A stretch of 7,948 nucleotides of DNA from Acidobacteriota bacterium (GTDB lineage: Bacteria > Acidobacteriota > Terriglobia > Bryobacterales > JACQDG01), in NCBI GenBank assembly GCA_016201185.1, contig JACQDG010000123.1:1-7948 (forward strand), written 5' to 3'. The translations under genes and the position numbers were made by a program. The first letter of the stretch is position 1. Every line of letters begins with the position of its first letter. Below the pieces are notes generated by a model. The model was not told the DNA's origin and ran no database searches. It was given only the letters and a program-made list of their open reading frames with translations. Below, one piece after another: positions 1-5,887 of the stretch.

Positions 1-43
1 CACCCCTCTTGACAATGGGCGAAGAAAAAGCGAAGATGAGAAC

Positions 44-1027
44 GTGCTCTTTGGAGACCAGGGGACAACTCAATTGGTCGGCATCGCCCGGCTGGCTGCG
101 CAAAGCCCGCTGCTTGAAGCTAAGTCCCGAGTGGAATACTTTGAGCTCGAGTCCCGGAGCATCCTGAATCGTTGCTCCAGCCCGCGGATGCCCTTCGCCT
201 GGACTATCAATCCCTATCGTGGCTGTGAATTCGGCTGCCGGTACTGTTACGCGAGATACACCCACGAGTTCATGGAGCTGAAGGACGGCCGGCTGTTCGA
301 GGAGAAGATTTACGCCAAGGCGCACGCCGCGGAGTTGTTGCGGGAGGAGCTGCGGCGGCACAGGGAAGGGGCCATCGCCATTGGCACCAGTACCGACCCC
401 TACCAGCCTGCGGAGCGAAGGTTTGGCGCTACCCGCCGCATCCTGGAAGTTTTTGCCGGGGAACGCGGCCGGGACCTTTCCATCACCACCAAGTCGAACC
501 TGATCGTGCGGGACATTGACTTGCTGGCCTACGTGGCCCGCTCGAACGTTCTGCACATCAACATGACGATCACGACGATGGATGCGGCTCTGGCTCGCCA
601 GCTCGAGCCTCGGGCGCCGCGCCCCGATCTGCGAATGGAGGCGGTGGCGGCGCTGGCAGCAGGGGGATTATCAGTGGGCGTTTTTCTGAGTCCGATCCTG
701 CCGGGGATCACGGACACCGTAGCCAATCTGGACCGTGTAGCCGCGGCGGCGGCGCGTGCCGGAGCAGGCTACCTCCTGGGCGGCCTGCTGTTCCTGATGC
801 CTTCGGCGCAGAAGCAGTTCTTTCCTTTCCTGGACCAGCACTTCCCGGAACTGGCGCCGCGGTATCGGGCGCGGTTCACGCGCAACCCTTACTTGCGCGG
901 CGAACACGCCGAGATGATTTCCAGACGCGTCGAGCGGATTCGGGAGAGGCACGGGCTGGCTAGGGCGCCGCGAGCGTACGTTCCGCAGGCCGCGGCGACG
1001 GAAGAGCAGCTGGCGCTATTTGCGTAA
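44..1027 (+). CDS. Radical SAM protein, Rv2578c / spore-photoproduct-lyase-like family
   Basis: This 327-residue protein carries the radical SAM iron-sulphur motif GCEFGCRYCYA, with Cys61, Cys65 and Cys68 in the CxxxCxxC spacing that binds a [4Fe-4S] cluster and SAM. The preceding INPYRG and the later GTSTDPYQPAE (residues 114-124) are typical of the SplB-related Rv2578c branch. The reaction of this branch is not established; a DNA-related role is suggested by similarity to spore photoproduct lyase, which repairs thymine dimers. The last residues, EEQLALFA, contain QLALF, close to the QL(S/D)LF consensus for binding the DNA sliding clamp. The start is a GTG without a clear ribosome binding site. 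The frame stays open to the window edge, so an upstream start is possible, although LVGIARLAA at residues 11-19 looks like the usual family N-terminus. No cofactor residue appears to be missing. The neighbouring peptidase is convergent and gives no functional hint. Confidence 0.9.
   Translation: MLFGDQGTTQLVGIARLAAQSPLLEAKSRVEYFELESRSILNRCSSPRMPFAWTINPYRGCEFGCRYCYARYTHEFMELKDGRLFEEKIYAKAHAAELLREELRRHREGAIAIGTSTDPYQPAERRFGATRRILEVFAGERGRDLSITTKSNLIVRDIDLLAYVARSNVLHINMTITTMDAALARQLEPRAPRPDLRMEAVAALAAGGLSVGVFLSPILPGITDTVANLDRVAAAAARAGAGYLLGGLLFLMPSAQKQFFPFLDQHFPELAPRYRARFTRNPYLRGEHAEMISRRVERIRERHGLARAPRAYVPQAAATEEQLALFA
1007..1021 (+). other. Putative sliding-clamp-binding peptide QLALF at the C-terminus of the radical SAM protein
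   Basis: Residues 322-326 read QLALF and are followed by a single alanine before the stop. The bacterial beta-clamp-binding consensus is QL(S/D)LF, usually at a flexible protein end, as here. The only deviation is Ala at the third position. Binding is inferred from the motif alone. Confidence 0.5.
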
Positions 1028-1030
1028 TAC

Positions 1031-2551
1031 CTACTGGCGGCGGCCGCGCTCGCCCCGCTTCCAGCCATCCCAAAGGCCTAGAAACCGGAGCTGCTCGTCG
1101 AGGCCCGTTTCCTTCAGGGCGGCCTCGACTTCCTTACGCGACAACCGTTTACCCGGCCGCTCGACCTGCTCGGCCAGGCCGTAGACGACAGCAGCCGCAA
1201 TCCCCGCCTGGTTTTTCAACTCGGTCAAATCTACCTTGTCAAAAGTATCGGATTGCGCGTGATAGTTCGGCACGTAATCGGTAGTGTCCTGGTTGGCCAC
1301 GAAAGTCGGTATCCCTTCGAGCAGGAAATCAAAGTGATCGGTGCCAAAGAACGCGTCCGCGGTGTGGGCGTTAACGCCGCGAGCGGCCACCGGGGCCAGA
1401 GCCTTGGAAAGGGCCGGCTCGGTATCCCGGCGGCCTCCGAGCGAGTAGCCTGAAATCTTCCCCACGCCGATGTCATGGACCACGACGGCCACGATCCGGT
1501 CGAGCTCCGAGCGGTGCTGCTCGACGTAGGCCCGGGAACCGAGCAGCCCCTCTTCCTCGCCGCCGAACAGGATGAAGTGGATAGTCCGCCGGGGGAGCTC
1601 GCCGCGCTGGGCAAGACCCGCCTGGATGGAGCGGGCCACTTCCACGACCAGCGCTGCATTGCAGCCGTTATCCAGACACCCGGTACCCAGGTCCCAGGAA
1701 TCGAGATGCGCCCCGAGGATGACGACCTCCTCCGGCTTCTGCCCTCCCCGGATTTCAGCTACCACGTTATCAGCCTGGAAAGCCCCGCCGGTCTTGTTCG
1801 GCATATCGAGCCGCATCCGCACTGGGCGGCCGGCCTCCAGCGTCCGTAGAATCCGCTGGGCATCTTCTCGGGCCACCACCGCGGCCGGAATCTTGTCGAG
1901 GCGGCCGTCGAGGACATTGGTGTGGCGATAGAGCAAACCCCTTGGCCGGGTGGAGGTGAGGAGCACGGCCGCCGCGCCTTCTTTGGCGGCCTCGCGCAGG
2001 GCGATGGTGGAGCGCTTCTGCTCCACCGACATATCCTGAAAGCTGGACACAAGATCGGAGCGGATAAGCAGGACTTTGCCCCGCACCTGTGCCCCCAGCC
2101 GCGTGATGTCTCCTTCCTCTCCCCGCCCGCCGGCCAGAACTTCCGCTTCCAGGCCGCCGTTCGGGGTGGGCGGGGACCAGCCCAATGCTGCGATATGCAG
2201 GTGGAAGCGCACCGGTTCGATCACTTCGGCTCGCGTCTCACCCTCCGCCCAGGAAGTCGGAATGGTGAAACTTTCAGTGTGCACGCGCTCCAGGCCGACC
2301 CGCTCAAAAGCCTCCATAGCCCAGCCGACTGCCCGCTTCATGGCCGGCGTACCCGGCAAGCGGCCTCCAATTTCATCACAAAGCACACGAAGGTTCGCTT
2401 CGAGGCTGGGGGACGCCGCCAGGTCTCCGACGATATGCTCGACGGGCGAGGCGCCGTTCTGGGGGGCGGCGACGGAGCACCACAGCGCCAGCGCGAGAGC
2501 CGCCGGCGTCACCAGCAAGCATGTCCTGCGCCTTCCCCTGAAAAGGCCCAT
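1031..2551 (-). CDS. Secreted M28-family zinc metallopeptidase with PA-type insert
   Basis: From the ATG at 2551 the product is 506 residues. Residues 1-31 form a signal peptide: a basic FRGRRR segment, the hydrophobic stretch TCLLVTPAALALALWCSVA, then a likely signal peptidase I site near SVAAP. A region with PA-domain character follows (about 120-235; VRGKVLLIRSD, EGAAAVLLTS, IPAAVVARED). The M28 catalytic domain shows GAHLDSWD (His282, Asp284), CLDNG (bridging Asp294), FGGEEEGLLGS (catalytic Glu332, ligand Glu333), HDIG (Asp360) and NYHAQSDT (His431), so the two-zinc site looks complete. The family includes plasma glutamate carboxypeptidase-like exopeptidases, and the enzyme probably releases amino acids from peptides outside the cytoplasm. 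The frame is open to an ATG at 2683. I prefer 2551 because the signal peptide begins there and a -10-like element lies just upstream; longer forms would overlap the divergent transporter gene. Confidence 0.88.
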   Translation of the reverse strand: MGLFRGRRRTCLLVTPAALALALWCSVAAPQNGASPVEHIVGDLAASPSLEANLRVLCDEIGGRLPGTPAMKRAVGWAMEAFERVGLERVHTESFTIPTSWAEGETRAEVIEPVRFHLHIAALGWSPPTPNGGLEAEVLAGGRGEEGDITRLGAQVRGKVLLIRSDLVSSFQDMSVEQKRSTIALREAAKEGAAAVLLTSTRPRGLLYRHTNVLDGRLDKIPAAVVAREDAQRILRTLEAGRPVRMRLDMPNKTGGAFQADNVVAEIRGGQKPEEVVILGAHLDSWDLGTGCLDNGCNAALVVEVARSIQAGLAQRGELPRRTIHFILFGGEEEGLLGSRAYVEQHRSELDRIVAVVVHDIGVGKISGYSLGGRRDTEPALSKALAPVAARGVNAHTADAFFGTDHFDFLLEGIPTFVANQDTTDYVPNYHAQSDTFDKVDLTELKNQAGIAAAVVYGLAEQVERPGKRLSRKEVEAALKETGLDEQLRFLGLWDGWKRGERGRRQ

Positions 2552-2567
2552 TTGGACAGTATAGAAT
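2538..2567. promoter_or_regulatory. Overlapping divergent promoter candidates between peptidase and transporter genes
   Basis: On the minus strand TATACT (2563-2558) matches a -10 box in five of six bases and ends six bases before the peptidase ATG, so initiation would fall at or very near the start codon. On the plus strand TAGAAT (2562-2567) also matches a -10 box in five of six. CTGAAA (2538-2543), 18 bases upstream, is a four-of-six -35 candidate for the transporter. The two -10 elements overlap by two bases. The minus-strand -35 is weak (CTGTTA, 16 bases upstream). These are consensus matches by eye only. Confidence 0.35.
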
Positions 2568-2583
2568 GGGGCGAGCCGGTAAC

Positions 2584-2597
2584 AGGAGAAGCTTCTG
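2584..2597 (+). promoter_or_regulatory. Shine-Dalgarno-like AGGAG six bases before an in-frame CTG
   Basis: AGGAG at 2584-2588 is the best ribosome binding sequence ahead of the transporter gene, but it lies 51 bases before the first ATG (2640). Six bases after it, CTG at 2595 is in frame with the transporter, just downstream of an in-frame TAA at 2580-2582. No ribosome binding site is visible before the ATG at 2640. The true start may therefore be the CTG, adding 15 residues. Confidence 0.35.
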
Positions 2598-2639
2598 TCG
2601 AATTCTGCCATTGCACTGGCCGCCACGCGGACCCGCTCC

Positions 2640-3875
2640 ATGCGCTGGCCGGTGGCGGGCCTTCTGACCGTGGGCGTCATCATCGCTTACATCGACCGCA
2701 TCAATCTGTCCTTTGCTCTGCCGGAGATGGCCCGCAGTTTTTCCCTGTCGCCGCAATCCTCGGGCCTGTTGCTGTCGGCTTTTTTCTGGTCTTACGCGGC
2801 CCTGCAGGTGCCGGCCGGGTGGGTGGTGGATCGGCTGGGGGTAAAGTGGCCCTACGCGATCGCCTTTCTGTTTTGGAGCGTGATTTCGGCCTCCACGGCG
2901 CTGGTCGGCTCCCTGGCGGCGCTGCTGGCTGTCCGGGTGCTTTTGGGGGTGGGGGAATCGATTGTCACGCCGGCCGGCATGCGCTACATCCGCTCCCATT
3001 TCGCCGAAAAAGAGCGCGGCCTGGCCATCGGCGTCTTCATGTCAGGCACCAAGTACGGGCCGGCCCTGGGGGGTCCCATCGCCGCTTACCTGGTGAGGGA
3101 TTACGGCTGGCAATGGATGTTCGTGCTCACCGGCGCGGGCTGCCTGCTCTGGCTTTTCCCATGGGTATTACTGATGCGAAATGGCGAAGGCGGTGTTCCC
3201 GCGGTCGCTGAGCCGGGCGCGACGGATCGGCGGACCGGGGAATCCGCGAGCTGGGGGGCCATCCTCGCCTCCCCTGTGATGTGGGGGACCTTCCTCGCCA
3301 CTTTCTGCTACATGTATTTTGTTTATTTCTGCATGACCTGGATGCCGATCTACTTCAAGCAGCGGCGCGGCTTGTCCCTGACCAACTCCGGGTGGTTCAC
3401 CTTCATGTCGTTCGGCGGCATGGCCACCATCGCCATCCTGGCGGGCTTCGCCGCGGATCGGTTGATCGGCCGCGGCGCGGACCCCGTCCGAGTTCGGAAG
3501 ATCTTCTCCATCGCAGGCTTTGTTCTGGCCTCCAGCCAGATCATCGGGGCCTTCACCAACTCGATCCCCGTGGCGTTGTTCTTCGCCGTCTTCTCGCTGA
3601 GCGGCCTGGGGCTGACCACGGCTAACTACTGGGCGCTGACTCAGACCCTGATGCCGGGCAGCGTCATCGGGCGCGTGGCGGGCATACAGAACACCGCCGC
3701 CAACCTGGCCGGGGTCGTCTCACCGTGGGTGACGGGGGTCATCATCCACCAGACGGGCAGATTTGACGCTCCGCTGGTGGCCATCGGCTTCTGGCTGCTG
3801 GTGGGGATCGGATGTTATGTTTTTCTGGTGAGGGAGAAATATGCGCCGGGGTCACTCGGCCGGGTGGCGGTATAG
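2640..3875 (+). CDS. MFS transporter, anion:cation symporter-like
   Basis: The 411-residue product has about twelve hydrophobic segments, as expected for a major facilitator in the inner membrane. TM1 contains YIDRINLSFALPEM, the signature DRxNLS region of the anion:cation symporter group (hexuronate, phthalate and sugar-acid transporters). A motif-A-like loop, GWVVDRLGVKW (residues 60-70), links TM2 and TM3. The segment GVGESIVTPAGMRYI (103-117) matches the TM4 region of this group, and a polar central loop spans about 180-205. Substrates in the family are usually organic anions cotransported with protons or sodium. No catabolic enzyme lies nearby, so the substrate cannot be named. The gene is divergent from the peptidase and runs into the HIT-fold gene. 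The first ATG places TM1 almost at the N-terminus with no ribosome binding site, so the CTG at 2595 is a credible alternative. Confidence 0.88.
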   Translation: MRWPVAGLLTVGVIIAYIDRINLSFALPEMARSFSLSPQSSGLLLSAFFWSYAALQVPAGWVVDRLGVKWPYAIAFLFWSVISASTALVGSLAALLAVRVLLGVGESIVTPAGMRYIRSHFAEKERGLAIGVFMSGTKYGPALGGPIAAYLVRDYGWQWMFVLTGAGCLLWLFPWVLLMRNGEGGVPAVAEPGATDRRTGESASWGAILASPVMWGTFLATFCYMYFVYFCMTWMPIYFKQRRGLSLTNSGWFTFMSFGGMATIAILAGFAADRLIGRGADPVRVRKIFSIAGFVLASSQIIGAFTNSIPVALFFAVFSLSGLGLTTANYWALTQTLMPGSVIGRVAGIQNTAANLAGVVSPWVTGVIIHQTGRFDAPLVAIGFWLLVGIGCYVFLVREKYAPGSLGRVAV

Positions 3876-4440
3876 GGCAAACGCCATGGGACGGCTCTGC
3901 CGGCTACTGGTGCTGCTTTCCTGCGTGCCGACGTTCGGCGCGGTGGAATGCCTGTGCGATCACAGTGCGCCCGCGACGCTCGAAAGCCGGGAATGCAGCC
4001 TGTGCCGGGAGGCCGACAGGCAGGCGCCTGATCCGGCGAGCGCCTTCCCGATCTTCTTTCTTAAGGACACCAGCCCGCGCAAGCCCAACCGGACGCTGGC
4101 CCTTCCCATCCGGCACGATAAGGGCGCCCAGGACTTGCGCCACCTCTCCGCCGAACAACGCGCCATCCTGTGGAAAGCCGCCATCGGCAAGGCGCAGGAG
4201 CTGTGGCCGGACGCCTGGGGCCTGGCCATCAACGCCGACACCGTACGGACGCAGTGCCACTTGCACATCCACATCGGCAAGCTCAACGAAGGGGCCGATG
4301 AATCGAATGGGCAGACCATTCGCGCGGTGGAAGAATTTCCTGTGCCCGAGCCGGGCTTGGGAATCTGGCTGCATCCCATGGCAGTCGGATTCCACGTCCA
4401 CACGGACCGCGAAATTGCCGAGCCCATGCTGATGCGGTAG
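3841..4440 (+). CDS. Exported HIT-fold protein, CDP-diacylglycerol diphosphatase-like
   Basis: The 199-residue form contains the histidine triad in TQCHLHIHIGKL (His140, His142, His144), typical of HIT nucleotide hydrolases. WGLAINADTVRTQ just before it and FFLKD / LALPIRHD upstream resemble, from memory, E. coli Cdh (LAIN, RTQ, HFHIHI; VVFKD), which hydrolyses CDP-diacylglycerol to CMP and phosphatidate. An N-terminal hydrophobic stretch (about 19-34) predicts export or membrane anchoring, as in Cdh. Four cysteines follow: CLC (Cys37, Cys39) and CSLC (Cys52, Cys55), perhaps a zinc site or disulphides. The ATG at 3841 has a good GAGGGAG sequence upstream but overlaps the transporter by 35 bases. 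The ATG at 3886 gives a neater 184-residue form with a short signal peptide, ten bases after the transporter stop, but a weaker site. The HIT fold is secure; the exact substrate is inferred. Confidence 0.78.
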   Translation: MRRGHSAGWRYRANAMGRLCRLLVLLSCVPTFGAVECLCDHSAPATLESRECSLCREADRQAPDPASAFPIFFLKDTSPRKPNRTLALPIRHDKGAQDLRHLSAEQRAILWKAAIGKAQELWPDAWGLAINADTVRTQCHLHIHIGKLNEGADESNGQTIRAVEEFPVPEPGLGIWLHPMAVGFHVHTDREIAEPMLMR

Positions 4441-4504
4441 GGGTGATAACTTCCCTTAATGAGTTTCCCGGCTGCGGGGGAGCGACGCTCCATTGCTACA
4501 ATGA
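4441..4504 (+). other. Short intergenic gap before the methyltransferase genes
   Basis: This 64-base gap separates the HIT gene from the methyltransferase pair. GGAGC-GAC-GCTCC (4479-4491) can form a five-pair hairpin, but no T-run follows, so it is not a convincing terminator. TACAAT (4497-4502) matches a -10 box in five of six bases but overlaps the start region and lacks a -35 partner. Whether the methyltransferases are cotranscribed with the genes before them cannot be decided. Confidence 0.3.
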
Positions 4505-5878
4505 ATGCTCCGCGCTCGCGCGCCCGAAATGACTTCTGAAGAAATTGCTGCCGTGGTGAGGGAGATCCGCGAGCGGGTGCGGGCCCGCCATGAAACACAA
4601 GTGCCCACCCTGCCGGGTGTCAGGCTGCCATCGCTCACCCCGTTGAGCCAGGCGCGGGACGCCGCCGAAGGCAAGGTCGCCTCGATCGGCACGGTCAATC
4701 CCCGCCGGCCGGGGCTGGTGAATTCCTTCGCCCAGACCGTCAAGAAAGCCATCGCGCGCGCAATGGCGTGGCACGTCCGGGAACAGGTCGAGTTTAATCG
4801 GGCCGTCATGCAATGCCTGGACCGGATTCAAGTGGTGCTGGAGGAGCAGAACCGGCACTTTCGGATGGGTCTGGACGCCTTCCGCCACCTTCAGGAATGG
4901 AGAACAGGCTGGGAAGAGAGGTGGACCGAAACCGAGATTCGCTTCCTGAGGTCCGTGGCGGAACTGGAAGCTGCGCTTCGGCATCGGACAGAGGCACTCG
5001 AATCCAGCTACCGGGACCACAGCAATCACCTGCATGCCGACTACCGGAAAGCCCTTGAGCAAAGCAGCCTGGAACTTCAACAGAAACTGTGGGACGACCT
5101 GGCCCGGCTGCGCGAAGAGCAGGAGCGGGTAGTCAACACTGAGCTGCGGCTGATCCGCCAGCGGGCGCAGTACCGGCCCGAGCCGCCGCCCGCGCCCCAG
5201 GCCCGTCCGCCTGAGCCTGCGGCCGTTCCCGGAATCGACTATGCCCGCTTTGCGGAGCGGTTCCGCGGCGCTGCCGGATATGTATCCGCACAACAGAAAT
5301 TTTACCTACCGTATTTCCAGGGCCGGTCGCACGTGGTGGACCTGGGCTGCGGCCGGGGGGAATTCCTGGATCTGATGGTGCAAGACGGCATAGGCGCCCG
5401 TGGCGTGGACTGCGACCCGGAATCGGTGGCCCTCTGCCGCGAAAAGCAGCTCGAGGTGGAGCAGGCTGACCTGTTTGAATACCTGGCCCGCCAGGCCGAC
5501 GAGAGCCTGGACGGCATTTTTTCTGCGCAGGTGGTCGAGCACTTGCCGCCGCACCGCACGCCGGAACTGGTGGCGCTCGCGGGGCGCAAGCTGGAGAGCG
5601 GCGGCATTCTGGTCATCGAGACCCCGAACCCGGAGTGCCTGGCCATCTTCGCCACCAATTTCTACGTGGACCCGACCCACGTGCGCCCCGTGCCCTCGGC
5701 CCAGCTGCACTTTTACATGGAGGAAAACGGTTTCGGGCGGATCGAAGTGCACCAACTCGCTCCGGCGGCCGAAGTGTTCCCCGAGATTGCCGCACTAGGT
5801 CGCGTGGAAGCGTTGGCCGGGTTCCAGAAGAAATTCTTTGGCGGTCTGGACTACGCCATTATCGGCCGGAAGCTGTAA
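4505..5878 (+). CDS. Class I SAM-dependent methyltransferase with long N-terminal helical region, probable glycan modification
   Basis: The 457-residue protein has three parts. Residues 1-125 hold a helical start (EIAAVVREIRERVRAR), a linker, and the segment PRRPGLVNSFAQTVKK ... MAWHVREQVEFNRAVMQ. I recall this combination at the front of methyltransferases and glycosyltransferases of polysaccharide loci. Residues about 130-220 are a charged coiled-coil-like helix, then a Pro-rich linker (224-242). The methyltransferase domain follows: VVDLGCGRGEF (277-287) is SAM motif I, GVDCDPES (300-307) carries the acidic residue of motif II, QVVEHLPP (342-349) and GGILVIETPNP (366-376) are later motifs, and DPTHVRPVPSAQ (389-400) is typical of this glycan-associated group. 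The acceptor is unknown. No strong ribosome binding site is seen at ATG 4505; an in-frame ATG at 4529 is an alternative. It lies nine bases before a second methyltransferase gene and is probably cotranscribed with it. Confidence 0.85.
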   Translation: MLRARAPEMTSEEIAAVVREIRERVRARHETQVPTLPGVRLPSLTPLSQARDAAEGKVASIGTVNPRRPGLVNSFAQTVKKAIARAMAWHVREQVEFNRAVMQCLDRIQVVLEEQNRHFRMGLDAFRHLQEWRTGWEERWTETEIRFLRSVAELEAALRHRTEALESSYRDHSNHLHADYRKALEQSSLELQQKLWDDLARLREEQERVVNTELRLIRQRAQYRPEPPPAPQARPPEPAAVPGIDYARFAERFRGAAGYVSAQQKFYLPYFQGRSHVVDLGCGRGEFLDLMVQDGIGARGVDCDPESVALCREKQLEVEQADLFEYLARQADESLDGIFSAQVVEHLPPHRTPELVALAGRKLESGGILVIETPNPECLAIFATNFYVDPTHVRPVPSAQLHFYMEENGFGRIEVHQLAPAAEVFPEIAALGRVEALAGFQKKFFGGLDYAIIGRKL

Positions 5879-5887
5879 GACCGCGCT

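Noticed and set aside
9..14. TTGACA as a -35 box for the radical SAM gene
   Set aside because: The hexamer is perfect, but the position 17 bases downstream (GAAGAT, 32-37) matches a -10 box in only three of six bases, and the upstream context is outside the window.
2552..2683. Forty-four extra N-terminal residues for the peptidase from ATG 2683
   Set aside because: They would precede a complete signal peptide, lack hydrophobic or family character, and overlap the divergent gene start.
1922..3211. Plus-strand open frame of 429 codons antisense to the peptidase and running into the transporter
   Set aside because: It lacks recognisable domains, is rich in Gly, Arg and Pro as expected of GC-rich shadow frames, and overlaps two genes with complete family motifs.
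4479..4491. Hairpin GGAGC-GAC-GCTCC as a terminator after the HIT gene
   Set aside because: The stem is only five pairs and no T-run follows.
4501..4539. Twelve-codon leader-peptide-like ORF starting four bases before the methyltransferase ATG
   Set aside because: It has no run of regulatory codons, attenuator structure or ribosome binding site, so it is probably chance.
3960..4598. Minus-strand open frame of 212 codons over the HIT gene
   Set aside because: It is the complement of a sequence encoding a clear histidine-triad motif, so it is a shadow frame.
4496..5293. Minus-strand open frame of 265 codons across the first methyltransferase
   Set aside because: It is antisense to a coding region with a coherent helical and Pro-rich composition, and its translation shows no domain.
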